DNA from: Prosapia bicincta
Lineage: Eukaryota; Arthropoda; Insecta; Hemiptera; Cercopidae
DNA length: 64,000 bases
Assembly (NCBI GenBank): GCA_036971475.1
Contig: JBAIZL010000006.1
Location: 61,689,398-61,753,397 of the forward strand
Direction: 5' to 3'
Below, one piece after another: positions 46,063 to 58,984 of this stretch (the first letter of the stretch is position 1; each line of letters begins with the position of its first letter). The notes beneath the pieces were generated by a model, which ran no database searches, was not told where the DNA came from, and worked only from the letters and a program-made list of their open reading frames with translations. Position numbers and translations under genes: made by a program.

Positions 46063-46192
46063 TTTCACTTATGTACTTAAACAAGAATCTTACTTGGTAT
46101 TTATGCATAAATCTTGTTTAAGTACATAAGTGAAAGTGATAAGTGTATACAAGAAAACAGTGTTGCATAATCTACAAATATATATATATATA
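46022..46192. mobile_element. TA-flanked palindrome (locus H)
   Basis: ATCACTTTCACTTATGTACT from 46058, then TAAACAAGA, is mirrored at 46110-46141 around a short spacer with TTACTTGGTATTTATGCATA. TA tracts lie on both sides. No hammerhead core. Confidence 0.75.
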
Positions 46193-46193
46193 T

Positions 46194-46348
46194 CTGTGTG
46201 TGTGTGTGTGTGTGTGTGTATATTATATTAAATATGGTGATATGTTTTCTTGTAATATAGTTAAAAAATTTAAAATATTTCAAAAACAAGAATACTTATA
46301 ATAAATATATTCATTAAAAGTATTCTTGTTTTTGAAATATTTTAATTT

Positions 46349-46391
<43 letters not shown>

Positions 46392-46397
46392 TATGTA

Positions 46398-46460
<63 letters not shown>

Positions 46461-46480
46461 GTGTGTTAGTGTGTTTGTGT
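46194..46480. mobile_element. Core-less palindrome between microsatellites (locus I)
   Basis: (TG)n, then TTAAATATGGTGATATGTTT, arms AAAACAAGAATACTTATAAT and the complement, (TA)n, and a second (TG)n at 46402-46460. The outer arms match loci A and C; the central hammerhead part is missing. Confidence 0.75.
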
Positions 46481-48555
46481 GTGTCTAAAACTTATTTCTA
46501 AAAATTACAAATATAATTTAAAATTAGGTTTTTTGTTAAAAAGAAAATTAATACACACCTTTTTCCACTAACACTAATTTTTAAATCACAATATTGTATT
46601 ATAAAAACTGTTTATGAATAAATATTTACAAATAATTAGTTTTGTGTGTGGAATATTTCAGACATTCCGAAGCCAACATCACATGAAGGACATCTAGCGA
46701 CGAAAATTTATACTAAGATAGCCAATATGTTTTTCGCATAATACAGGTACTAGATCCCGTATTAGTTCATTTCAATACATGTATTCTAACTACGACCTAT
46801 GCCAGTCGTGGGTCCGCGACATAATTAACTGCGCGACGGCCATAGCCAGTCGTGAGTCCTCAATGTGTTGAAAAACCATAATGAATATCCAGCCAAGCGT
46901 CATATGTAGACCAGTGGATTTTTTTGAGAAAGGTATTTTAAAAATCGGTGAATTGTAGGTCATGATTTGAGACTAAAATATTTATATACAACAAATGTGG
47001 GTTTCCTTGAACATATTGTTTTTTTTTTTTTTAATAAAATGCACGAGTAATTAGATTAATGTGTTTATTTCGTTTATGCACTTAGTACTATAGCCTAGTA
47101 CTTTATAGGCGTAAGAGGTTAAAACTTGAAATATTTTAGCTGCTTAATTTTTTAGTATGCAATGCCTTATACTATCCTGCTCCCTTACAAACTTTTATAT
47201 GGGCGTCATGTCACAACCCCCTTCAGGGCATTTCAAGTATAATGGTATTTCTTTTTATTATAATAAACCAATTTGTGTGACTCCAATTTTACAAATTTCT
47301 GTCTAGCTTTCAAATTTACATTAGTTTAAAGTTACTACAAAATACATAAGAAATATTTTAGTAGTTTAAGTTTTAGTCAACAAACTATTTTCAAAATGCT
47401 AATCTCTTGATTTGTAACTGTCGTCCTAATTTTTATTTTCAGAAGATGCAAGCGTCAAAGGTTTTTTGATACTAAATATTAATGGTAGGCCTATATAAGA
47501 CTAGATTAACCATTAGAGGATGTGTACTGTCAAAGATATCTTGGTGTAAACGAAATACGTTTTGTCTCGGTAACTTCACTTGTAATTCACTTAAAATATT
47601 GTTAAATATAACTTTTTATTTTCAACGTTGTAAATTTAAGTTAGGTAATTGAGATTTACTCTCGTCTAACTTGTGTTGGCAAATAGTTTTACAATTTTCG
47701 AATTAAAAATTATTCATATACAGACTGAACATTTACGTAAATTATAGACTACTATTTTATATATAACAAAAAACAGTCTATAAATTTTCCCTTCAACATA
47801 GCTCATTTTGTTGTAATTTATTTGAAAATTAATTTTCAAATGGAGGCCTCTATAATTTTGACAAATAGTGTCGTATTAACCTCAGGTAAAATTAAGTTTT
47901 AAAACCATCTGAGAAAAATGAATTTTTTAAAATACTGTACTTAATTTATATTAAAATGTTACTACATTATACATGCTAGTAGTTTAAAAAACACACACAA
48001 TGAACAAGCAACGGTACACATATATAACTGAGAAACCAGTTCGCTCATTTAATACGCTGTAATGACGTAACCTGTTTCTAACACCTAGTTCCACTCGGAC
48101 TATTATAAACTGGTAATTCAAACTCGAGGTCTGTTTCAAAGCAAAGTTTTTATCGTTGGCAGAAAAACTGCCCAAGCGTAATCTGTATTGTGCCAAAATA
48201 TAATACAATAGTAATACTTTCGCCCAATATACTCTTGTGGCGGGACACAACGTGAGGGCTATTGGGATCACGTGCTTATACGTGCGCGCGCACAATGCCT
48301 TCTGTATTAACAAAACAAACTAAACATGTAATGAAGTAGAGAAAGTAGGGCTGCGATCTAAACACCATTGTCAGGCTAAACATGGTTATAGTTAATGGCG
48401 ATAACTTTCTTGTTGGCGTGGGTCAACGATCTAGTTGGCTTAGGCTGAAGCGGACAACGGGTTGCACTCATCCTGGTCCAGCTTAGCTACTAAACCCGAG
48501 AGCAGATGCAACAATCGCATTATAATGCATTACAATAATAGACTTTACCCCACTC
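46481..48555. other. Unannotated stretch
   Basis: 2 kb without a gene I can support. The 109-codon minus frame 47984-48313 shows no motif. GC-richer patches at 46780-46870 and 48220-48530 could be transposon debris. Confidence 0.4.
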
Positions 48556-48559
48556 TCCT

Positions 48560-49235
48560 TATATATATCACGTTCAAATTTTCTAACGTTAATAAAATAC
48601 TTTTTATTCATACGGTCTAGTTTAAATACATTTTTTAAAACTTGTAGTGGATGACAATTGATGTTAATACAGTTTTTTAATATATTAATTCATTAATCAA
48701 ATTTAATAAATAAATTTTAATTTTATATGGGAGAAAAACTTTTCACAAAAGGGGCAAGGTATGCAATATAGTTATTTCGTGCCATTTGGCTTAAAATAAG
48801 TGATAACATATGCTTTCATAAAACAGCTTACTATATTTTATAGGTTATGAGGGGGGCAGCTGTTTTAACGTATACGTTATGTTATTTTATTTATATTAGT
48901 GATGTTAATACTGTTTTTTAATATATTATTCATTATTTAAATTTAATAAATTAATTTTAATTTTATGGGAGAAAACATTTTCAAAAAATTGGCAAGGTAT
49001 GCAATATAGTTAATTCATCCCATTTGGCTTAAAATAAGTGATAACATATGCTTTCATAAAACAGCTGACAATGTTATAGGTTATGTGGTAAAACAGCTGT
49101 TTTAACGTATAAGTTATGTTGCTTTATTTATATTAGTTACACTTATTTAGTAAAAAGTAACTAAAATAATTTTTTTTTACCGAAGTAGGAATTGTATTAT
49201 AATTTTTTTTGGGTTTATATTACTTGATTTTTTTC
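48560..49235 (+). repeat. Family X copy with 240-bp internal duplication
   Basis: After the head and body, the segment from GATGTTAATACAG through the CAGCTG module (about 48660-48899) is repeated at 48900-49131, and only then comes the tail. The copies differ at several sites. Confidence 0.85.
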
Positions 49236-50210
49236 TTTATTGACAGAGTTATAGTAAATGATGTGACGGGAGAAGTTGGATAATCATAACCACTTAATAT
49301 TTTCTGATAAATTATTTACAACTGTGTTAAATGATTTAAAATGTGCAAGTTGTAAGGAATTCATCGACATTTATAGTAAACTACCGTAAAAGTGTATCTA
49401 CAAGTAACACATTTACCCAAATCGCTCAAATTCATGGCTTTAGTCACGTTCTACGTTTCATAATAAATCTACAAGACAAGCCAAGGCGAAGAACAGAAAG
49501 AACCCGTGTTGTTGACAAAACCACAGTTAGAGGCAGGCCAAAGATTACAATTTATTGCCACAGATAAAACATTGAGACCAAGACACAGAACTCCACTCAA
49601 ATCTTATCTGAGAGCCTGATTGTCTGTCGCTTATAGCGGGACGTCTACAAACCTGTCCGCCCAAGGAGCGTACAATAGCACAATGTGTTAGGCTCTACGT
49701 TGGTTTATAGATTAGTCACTCAAACGGAATGAACTTTGCGCATTTCTTTCGTTGAGTACTTTCGTCGTGTTTTAAACATTTTTAGACACGTGTTTTAAAA
49801 TGGAGTGACAAAAACCCCGAAAAAGGATTTTTGAGCATATCGATTGATGTTACAGTTAAAGATCGTACTATTGGCTTTATATTTATTTATTTCAAAGTTA
49901 CTTCAGTATTTTTTGAAAAATTTTACAATTTTATTTAGGTTATATTCTTAACCTGTGTAAAGTTTGCACTTATTTAGAAACACGTTCTTGTACAGACCTT
50001 TCACTGACCACCCAAGCAATACGTTTTGCTTTGAATATATTTTCCTTAAGTTTACTAGGCAAAACAATTTTGTAAAGTCGATGGTATACTTTATAATATT
50101 TTTTTAGAATTGTTTAAAATAAAACTAATGTTAAAAGCAATACTACTATATAGAGAATATTACACTAAGAGAATAATACACTCAGAATATCACACTTATA
50201 ATATACACAA
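49236..50210. other. Unannotated stretch
   Basis: A 74-codon frame (49343-49567) ends GRPKITIYCHR. Its KPRRRTERTRV and GRPK blocks faintly recall the hinge of Tc1/mariner transposases, but this is too weak to call. Confidence 0.3.
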
Positions 50211-50213
50211 ATA

Positions 50214-50410
50214 TAACCCAATGTACCTGTGGTGACGACAGAATAACTGGTAGTGATGAAGACAATATGTACCGTTTGTTGCGACAGAATAACTGATGGC
50301 GATGGAGACAAAATTTACCAGTGGTGGCAACAGAATAACTGGTAGCCATGAAGACAATATGTACCAATAGGGACGACAGAGTAAATGGTAGTGATGGAGA
50401 CACCATTGGC
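50214..50410. repeat. 46-bp minisatellite, 4 copies
   Basis: GACAGAATAACTGGTAGTGA units at 50237, 50283, 50329 and 50375. Minus-strand frames across it are by-products. Confidence 0.9.
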
Positions 50411-50493
50411 ATGTATTAGAGGTATACAACATAACAGTTTGAGGCACTATATGGTTTAAGAGATATATATGGCTAACCTTTACTCTCATGAAA

Positions 50494-50748
50494 CATAATT
50501 ATGTATATATCACATTTATACATGAAGTGGTAATTATGTATATATAACATTTATACATGAAGTGGTAATTATGTATATATCACATTTATAAATGAAGTGG
50601 TAATTATGTATATATCATATTATCATATTTATACATGAAATGGTAATTATGTATATATCACATTTATACATGAAGTGGTAATTATGTATATATCACATTT
50701 ATACATGAAGTGGTAATTATGTATATATCACATTTATACATGAAGTGG
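50494..50748. repeat. 35-bp tandem repeat, 7 copies
   Basis: AATTATGTATATATCACATT plus TATACATGAAGTGGT. One unit carries an extra ATTATCAT insertion. Copies are nearly identical. Confidence 0.95.
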
Positions 50749-52790
50749 TAGCCAGTTTCACACCATATGCACACAGGCTATGCCCCTTCTCTGTACCTTT
50801 CTTCAATATGTTGGGATTTCACTTACATTTATAAGGAGAAATAGAAATGTAATCTTACTTAGTGAAATACTTCATTATTATACATTATTACAATCATAAA
50901 GAACTGGGGTTGCACCAGACTTTTGAAAGCGCCTCATCAGCCCCATATTTACTCTGCCTGTCGCTGCTCAAATCAAGTGGGACTGGAGTTTAGTGATGGC
51001 TACATTATCTTTGTTAGATACAGAATGACTTACATAGGCCTACCCTGTCCATTCCAAAGCGTATCGGTGATATAAAAAAAACCTTTATTAATAAATATAA
51101 ATATAAAAACAAATCGTTCAAAGTATCTCATTTAAAAAACACTAAAGGAAAATTGACACCGGTAGATTATAGCTATGTTACTGAGATGTATGGAACACCC
51201 CTGAAAGTACTTTTCTTGTAGTGGCACGGACGATAGGTTCCATGACGTGTGAAGCAGCCCTACTCTCTGTCGGGGACATGAAGAGTTGTACCTGTTACAC
51301 GAAGTGAAAATACTAGTTCTTTGTATATACTCAGACAGCCCAAAATGACGTCATAAAAATCTTTAGTCAAGTCTTGAAATAGGAAGTGATGAGCGATAAT
51401 AAAAATGTTTCATCCGCAGAATGGTGAAACATTAGCGTAAACGTAAATGTAAATGAACAAAGATATAAAGATACAAAACTGTACATCCTACGCTTACATC
51501 TAGGAAACGTCGCCAAAATTACACGGCGTTATCTTTACATTTCTATTCTTTGAATGCGCGCGCGTGCATGTGTATGTGCGAAATAATGTACTTTATATTT
51601 TTACATTGTCAAAAACAACACACTTATAAAAGTACTGTATATTATTTCCATATTTCATCATTGTAATTACGGTGTACCGATATTGCCTAACTTACGCCGT
51701 ATTTAATTTTTATATGTATACTCAGATTTGCGTAATTGTACAAATTTACTAACATGTTATATAAGCTTGTATTTCAACACTGGGTGATGTACACAATCAA
51801 GTTGTATGCTCTAAAAGATTAATGTCAATTTAAGGTGGTCGGCGGTGACGGCAATATGAGAGTAGTAGTCACAACCTCGACCGTGTCCACGCGAGCCATA
51901 ATTAACGTTTACACTATAGCTACCACTTTTCTCTCTTCCTACACTAGGAATCGGAGATCCCCTAACCCAATATTCCAGGATATGTACTTTGTATCAGTCC
52001 AAATCATATCCGTTATTGGCCATCTTTTTTTTCTACCAGAGCCCGCCCAAACCTCGGGACAGCCATCCTCTGGTGAGCTGCTACCGTCTAAATTGTCGTT
52101 AGTAACACTAACCCGCGTGGAGGATTCAGGATGATTGTCCATATACCAAGCTATTTAGCTCTTTCCATGGAAAATCGCCAGATAGTTAAATGAAACAGTA
52201 AGGTAAGTGTCGCGTAAGAGTGGGAAGGAAAACTTGTCGAGAAAGAAACCCTGACAGGAAATATCCGCGACAGATTATGCAGAAACCCTGGGGGCTAGGT
52301 AACCTTATAGTGATATTACCTTATAAATATCTTGTTAGTTATGCTATGGTGAGGGTAACAAACACTTCTTCCACTGAGTACTCGCAACTGAAATCCTCTA
52401 GTAAAATTGACCTATTGTAGCGCCCTCACTCTAGGTATAACAAAATAAGCATTTTTTCTACTGGTCTAAGAAAATGCACAACTTTCTAGCGATCTTAGCG
52501 CATTATCTTACGTGAAGCGCTTGATTTCAGAGGAACTGGAGAACTGGCCGTCATATTTCTTCACATAGATGTGAACAATTTATGCAAATGACGTCATACA
52601 TTATGATAAAATATAATTCCATAATTTCAAATATAACAGAACTTAAGTAATTGCTATATTCTTGAAAGTGAGCATTTTAAAAGCTAAATTATTTAAAAAA
52701 CCGTCACAGGTATAGCTTTATAATCTATGATTAAACTCCAGTTACTTGGCAAACGTTGCTAGGGAGTTGAAAATGCACTGAAATGATACC
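50749..52790. other. Unannotated stretch
   Basis: No secure gene. 51835-52140 is GC-richer, with open frames on both strands (99 codons plus, 67 codons minus); neither shows a domain or convincing splice borders. Confidence 0.35.
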
Positions 52791-52794
52791 CGAA

Positions 52795-53180
52795 ATCTTA
52801 ACTTATTATATTTCTATTCTTAGTTTACACTCTCCCTAATATATATATATATATATACATATCTTGTTTAAATTTTCACCCGTTAATAAAATACTTTTTA
52901 TTCATCCACTCAAGTTCAAATACATTTCTTAAAATATATAGGGGATGACACTTGACGACGTTGATGCAGTTTTTTCCAAATATTAATTAATTAAATAAAT
53001 TTTATTAATTAATTTTAATAATAATTTCGTTTTCTATTTTGCTACTCAATATTGTGATTCCTTCATATGTACATGTACATACATATTTATATTAATTGTA
53101 ATTATTTAATAAAAAGTGACTACAATGTTTAAAAACTTTTTGTCGCAAGTACGAATCGAATTTAATATTTTTTTTAACAT
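52795..53180 (+). repeat. Family X copy (short form)
   Basis: Head TTAGTTTACACTCTCCCTAA, TA tract, body, then directly the third module (TTGCTACTCAATATTGTGAT) and the tail, with no CAGCTG or tRNA-like middle. Confidence 0.8.
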
Positions 53181-54775
53181 TAGTGTCTACTTGTTTTTAA
53201 TAAAAAAGTTTTATAAACATTTGTGCCATCGTGTTAATATGTATTATTAAACTTCCTCAAATGTTTTTTTCTATAATTAGTTTATTTATTCAAAAAAATC
53301 ATAAATATTACTAACAAAAAGTATTTGGAGTAATCGTCAGAAGTGAATGGAAAACTAAAATGTCAGACACCCTTAAGAGGTTTTCTCTTCAAAAACTGAA
53401 ATAAAAATATATCACTTCATGTTATTGACTCATCATATTACTATTTCTTATAAGTCATTAAAAAAAAACTTATTAGTATAACCTATTACGAAATATATAA
53501 GAAGAAGCGTTCGAAAATATTTATACATAATTTCCAAATAGCCTCTAAGTACAGAAGGAATCAGCTGTTAGGTTACCCGATTCTAATACTGTGGTTGGCC
53601 TGCTGCTGGCTTCTGCTATGTATAACTTTTCGGAAATCCTCGGGACAATCCGACAATCTTCGGAAATCTCACGGAAAATGCTTTTTTTAATAAAAACTGA
53701 ATGCTTCTTTCCATCTCAAAAAGTTTCAAACTCGCTTGTAGAAGTTTGTACTTTAAAAATTTTCGTCATTACAATAAATCTGCCCTGAAAACCCACAGAA
53801 AAATGGGATAATCGTTAAATTCACAGCTCTTATTTAGGATTCTTGAAATTTGTAGTCCATTAAGTTTGTTGAATCTTAATTAATCACTTTAACAATATTT
53901 TATGACTATATAAACGTTTATTAAAGTTCGGATAGTCATAAAATATTGTTAAAAAGATTAATTCTTATTTAAGAGTACAACTTTTCAAATATTTCTTGTA
54001 GTAGCGGATAAGAGTTTAAGAATTTCTGTGGATTCTGTAGAAAATTATATTTAAACCTAAAAGCAGCACAAACGTATCTACAGCAATAACATAGGCTGAT
54101 TGATAGCGTTTTCATGAATTTTCACAATGCCATTGTAATAATGGCTCCACTCTAAAGAGCCATCTGTAATCATTCCTCCGCACGATTAAAGTAAGAAAAA
54201 GAAATCGGTTACTTGAAAAACTGCTTCTGCTTGCCTCTGGAGTCGAGATAAAGATCAAATCTGAAATGGATTTCTTCTTAAAACATTCTGACTGACATCA
54301 ATCAAACGTAAAGCGATTGTTGGGTCGGACAAAATGAATAATCGATTTGTCAGCCGGAGTGGGCGGTAAGTGGGTTTAATGTTCTTCCGATCGCCTGCTT
54401 AAAATGCAAGATCTTTTTGGTGCCTTGTGGTGAATGTTAGAACTTAACGTGGGTTCAATTGTTACCATTTTTCACGTTCGAAGGCATTCATCGAAATTGA
54501 AAGATCTCTACCTTGACTAAATATATTTATTTACATAACTATTTTTATCAATATATTATGGAGTATGTTAGTACTTAAAATAAATACCCCTCATCTTAAC
54601 ACTTGGGGTTAAATACAGTACAACATAAATACAATACCTTTGCGGTTGTACAGCCCATCATCCTATGTTTGCAAGTGTTTAGAGAACTATCTAATTTTCA
54701 TATAGTTTTGAGGTTATGATGAGATAATAATAAACCAACCTGCAGTCAACAATCAGATGGTTGATTATTTATGTT
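53181..54775. other. Unannotated stretch with a small palindrome
   Basis: At about 53876-53970, TAACAATATTTTATGACTAT is mirrored by ATAGTCATAAAATATTGTTA around a spacer of about 22 bp, with partly matching outer flanks (TTAATTAATC). No gene recognised elsewhere. Confidence 0.45.
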
Positions 54776-54779
54776 AACA

Positions 54780-55245
54780 ATCTAATAAAAACAAGTAAAA
54801 TACCAAATTTTTAAAGTAAATTCCTACTTAGGTCAACAAAGAAAAATGTTATTTTAGTTCCTTTTTGGTTAACGATTTCAACTTATATAAATAAAGTAAC
54901 ATCGCCTTTCCGTTAAATCAGCTGTTATAGTACATAATCTATAACATTAAAAACAGCTGTTTTACGAAATCATATGTCATCACATATTTGAAGGGAAATG
55001 GGACGAAATACCTACATTGCATACCTTGTCCCTTTTCTTAATGGTTTTTCTCTAATATAAAGCTAAAGCTAGTAAATTTAATTTAATTATTATTTTAAAA
55101 AACTATTGAAATCAAGTATCATCCAGTACAAGTTTAAAAAAAATGTATTTGAACTTCAGTGGATGAATAAAAAGTGTTTTATTAACGATTGAAACTTGAA
55201 CAAGATATATGTAAGGAGATTGTAAACTAATAGAAGGAATTGAAA
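54780..55245 (-). repeat. Family X copy (reverse)
   Basis: Reversed tail (ATTCCTACTTAGGTCAACAA), CAGCTG module, ATGGGACGAAATACCTACAT block, body and head (GGAGATTGTAAACTAATAGA). The TA tract is nearly absent. Confidence 0.8.
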
Positions 55246-55811
55246 AAATAATTTTAAAGGTGATGAAAAATTCCAACCACTCTGATTATTCTCAATACAT
55301 CATCTTTGGTAATTTCTAGTTAGTTTGGGGGGGGGGGGGTGGAGTGCAAGCCAATAAAGCGGATGGAAAGTTTTAGTGTTGTTGCGTTTTGATGAAATAT
55401 GTAGGAAAATAAAAAATGGAACAATTCTTCAATAACTTCCTTTAAAATGATTAAACCAACTTAGGATACGTACATCACAATTTGTATACCACTGTTTAAA
55501 TGTCTGACTTGTTATAAACAGGAAAATTATGTTTCGAAAACATCTGAAACATTTACTTAAAGCAACCGAAATGCAAATCAGAATAGAATACTCGACCAAC
55601 AACGAACACCTGAGAAGTAGGTCTTGCTTTAATTAATAGATAGCTTGTTTAGCGAAACAGCTGTGGTTATGTAAATGTCACTTGCTACGACCGGTATCAA
55701 CATAGGCATGACAACCTGCTCCGATTGGCAGACGGCAATGAAATAAATGCCGTATTCATAGTGTAACGATAGTGAGGTAGTGATAATAGTAGTTGTGGTA
55801 AATCCTTACAG
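55246..55811. other. Unannotated stretch
   Basis: A run of G at about 55328; otherwise nothing. The GC content rises toward the candidate exon that follows. Confidence 0.4.
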
Positions 55812-56027
55812 TTCTCTAGTAACGAAATAACACAACAAGCTGAGAAAGAGACTAGCAAAAAGCCAAATGTAATAAATACAGCTCAGGAAGTGGAAGAACT
55901 CATATACACGGAAAGTGTATTAGACGGGGATACGGATCCACTCGGACCTGATGGGCGAAGGAAAACTAAACACGAAGGGCCTTGGATGTGGCAGATAGGG
56001 CCAGAAGGCCCGGTGCTACCAGCTGAG
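55812..56027 (+). CDS. Candidate exon of an unknown gene
   Basis: A 216-bp segment reading as 72 codons without a stop, between an acceptor-like CCTTACAG and a donor-like GAG|GTATGT, both in phase 0. It lacks an ATG near its 5' edge, so it would be internal. The product is hydrophilic: it begins FSSNEITQQAEKETSKK, has an acidic stretch EVEELIYTESVLDGDTDP, then GPDGRRKTKHEGPWMWQIG and PEGPVLPAE. The composition is GC-richer than the surroundings. I do not recognise a domain. The polypyrimidine tract before the acceptor is weak and no partner exon was found, so chance or transposon origin remains possible. Confidence 0.35.
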
Positions 56028-56164
56028 GTATGTGTGACGGGACAGAGGAATTAGGGTTTTGTAGAAGTTCTCTGTCTATTAGCGAATCTGTGGATCATCT
56101 GGTAGTTTTAATAAAGCTATTAGAAGTAAATGTTTTTACTTAACTTTAGCGACTTTCTATTTTT

Positions 56165-56690
56165 TTAAATTCCTCCCTTTAGCTCACACTATCCTGATAT
56201 ATATAAATTGTACATAATTTCAATCGTTATTAAAATACGTTTTTATTCATCCAATCTAGTTCAAATATATTTTTTTAACATATAGTAAATGTCAATTGAT
56301 GTTATTAAAGTTGTTTCAAATATTTATTCATTAATCAAAATTTAAAAAATATTAGGGTTTATCCGAATTCGAATTGTGAATCTTTATGTTCAGAGTCTTG
56401 CACGCTTTGGCACTGTGCTAACTTTCCAATAAATTAATTTCTCAAAAACGTATATGAATTCCCTCCCCCTGGTTGTTATCGAAACCTTAATTGTACAAAC
56501 TTAAACTGTTACCAAGATTACCACAAAATATCCTAAATAGTGCTGCAGGCTAAAGATGAATGAAACGAATAAAATAAACAAACAAACTGGAAATAAACGA
56601 ACAATGATAAAATTTGTCTTTTTTGATCTCAGTAGGAATTTACTTGAAATTTTTTTTTATATTACTTGTTTAATTCCTACTACTAGCTCA
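56165..56690 (+). repeat. Family X copy with tRNA-like middle
   Basis: Head TTTAGCTCACACTATCCTGA, body, a decayed tRNA-like block (B-box region about 56363-56375; GGCACTGTGCTA at 56409-56420), then tail (GATCTCAGTAGGAATTTACT). It runs directly into the next copy. Confidence 0.75.
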
Positions 56691-56696
56691 CACTCT

Positions 56697-56764
<68 letters not shown>

Positions 56765-56921
56765 ATATATTAAATATAGTGATATGTTTTCTTGTAATAT
56801 AGTTAATAAATTAAAAATATTTCAAAAACAAGAATACTTTTAATGCATATATTTATTCTTATTAAATATAAGAATAAATATATTCATTAAAAGTATTCTT
56901 GTTTTTGAAATATTTTTAATT

Positions 56922-56985
<64 letters not shown>

Positions 56986-57385
56986 TTAATAAAATACTTT
57001 TTATCACTCCACTCAAGTTCAAATACATTTTATTAAACTTGTAGTGGATTACACTGGATGTTAGTACAGTTTTTTCAAATATTAATTAGTTATACTTTTA
57101 TATGAGAGGGAAACTTTTCACAAAGGGGCAAGGTATGCAATATAGTTATTTCGTCCCATTTGTCTTAAAATAAGAGATAACATGATTTCATAAAACAGCT
57201 GATTTTATGTCATAGGTTATGTGTCTCAAAACTGTTTTAACGCATAGGTTATGTTATTTTATTTATAGTAATTGTAATTATGTAATAAAATAAATATAAA
57301 ATTAGGTTTTTTTCTTTGTTAACCTAAGAAGGAATTGACTTTACATTGTTTTTGTATATGTTACTTATTATGCTTAATATACGGT
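56672..57385 (+). repeat. Family X copy split by TA tract and core-less palindrome
   Basis: Head (TTCCTACTACTAGCTCACAC) joins the tail of the previous copy, showing a head-to-tail pair. TA at 56698-56760, palindrome (56775-56920; arms as locus A, no hammerhead core), TA at 56922-56983, then body, CAGCTG middle and tail. Confidence 0.8.
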
Positions 57386-58980
57386 GGCATAGGCATAAAA
57401 ATAATTATTAAATTGTAAGTACAGAAATTTATACTTTTTAAAAAATCATAAAGTTTCACTGATCGACAGAGAAAAAAGTCCAAGAGACCAAAAATAATTA
57501 CCAACAAAAACGGTCCACTTTATGTCCATTCAGAGATACCCAGAGGATTTCAACTGTTGAAATTGATTTTACTTGTGTTTGAGAAATCTTGTATTGCAAT
57601 GTACCTACAAATATAATCTGACTCCCCGTTAACACATCCATCAGCCAGAATTACCCATGTAAATAACATTACAGTTTATCTGGACTATTTTATTTTAAAA
57701 ATCCACAGTAAATTCAATAAGTTCGTCATAGAATTATTATTATTTGTATTTACTGAAGTCGATATTTACTTTGAAGATATACAATGACGTCATGTTACCA
57801 ATGTTTCATGTACGTAAAAGCAAGGAATAGTTGTCCAGGTTGAGCAGCAGAAATATTCCAACCGAAGAGTGGCGAAATGCTTATTAAAACCAGGTTTTTG
57901 TTGCAATCCCCGTCTCTGTAATTAGACAGTATACGCCATAAAACCTTGCTTAACATTCTCTTTTCATACATTAAGTAGCCATCTTCAGGTCCATTTAGTT
58001 GCGTGCTTCCCCAAGGCAAGACATAATGGTACTGTTTAAAGGGTCATGGTAATCACACTGAGTTATGTATAAGGGTACGTGCCCCTCGGCTGTCTGCTAA
58101 CGGCCGGATTATGTTGGGACTCTATAAAGGGTGTGACTGCTTTGTTGTGTCTTAGGTCGGAAACAGGTTTTTGTCTCGTACACACAGAGTTCTCTTATAG
58201 CACAGATGCAGCCCAATGTAGCGATCGTATCTTTAATGCGTTTGAATCATTTCCCGCAGTTTTATTGTTTCAGCGTGTTTTAGTAAAGCTTCGTAAAGAG
58301 TCATCTTTAAGGGGGTGCACACTGAGAAATAAATTAACTGAATTATTTTAAAAAACAAAACAACTACTTCGTTACCAAACAAAATATTTTTTGTTTTATT
58401 TTCATATATCATTGACAATGTAAATGTAAACAATATATTAAAGTTAATTTAAAACAATCAGATTTGAAGAAAGTTCCATGAAATTTAATAGAACTATAAT
58501 AAAATATAAGGCGCCTTATTTAAATTATTGCACTAAACTTGAAATAAAAGGAAAATAATTTCAAAGTAAATTATGTGTGTTTACCTTATTAACGAACATA
58601 AAATTTCTGTATATAATTTTATTAACAATTTTCTAAATTGTTTCTGTAAACCGACAGCAAAACAAGCCTTGTGTTTGATGAATACAGAGATGTTCGCTTT
58701 GAAGAATTACGTGGTTGACAAGGGACAAGTCTCTCGACGTTTTCCAGAACCACAATATGTTAGTGCCACTAAATGTGCGAGTACCAGCTAATATTATATC
58801 ATCCTTTAAATCTGTAGGCACCAATATTTTTCGCTACTAAAGTAGATTCTCTGTACAATACGTAGCACTTGTCTACAGTTTGAAAAACACATAAACACTC
58901 ACGCAAAAATGCCAACCGTTTTTCGCATCTAAAGTATCCCAATACTTGATTGCTAAAAGTGAATTAACTCCTCCAGTACT
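57386..58980. other. Unannotated stretch
   Basis: Frames at 57795-58019 (minus) and 58079-58351 (plus) have no recognised domain. On the minus strand CTGAAGA (57988-57982) and GAAA (57965-57962) keep hammerhead spacing, but helix II is poor. Confidence 0.35.
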
Positions 58981-58984
58981 TATC

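Noticed and set aside
49343..49567. Tc1/mariner transposase N-terminus
   Set aside because: Only short basic and GRPK stretches; no helix-turn-helix pattern or catalytic motif follows.
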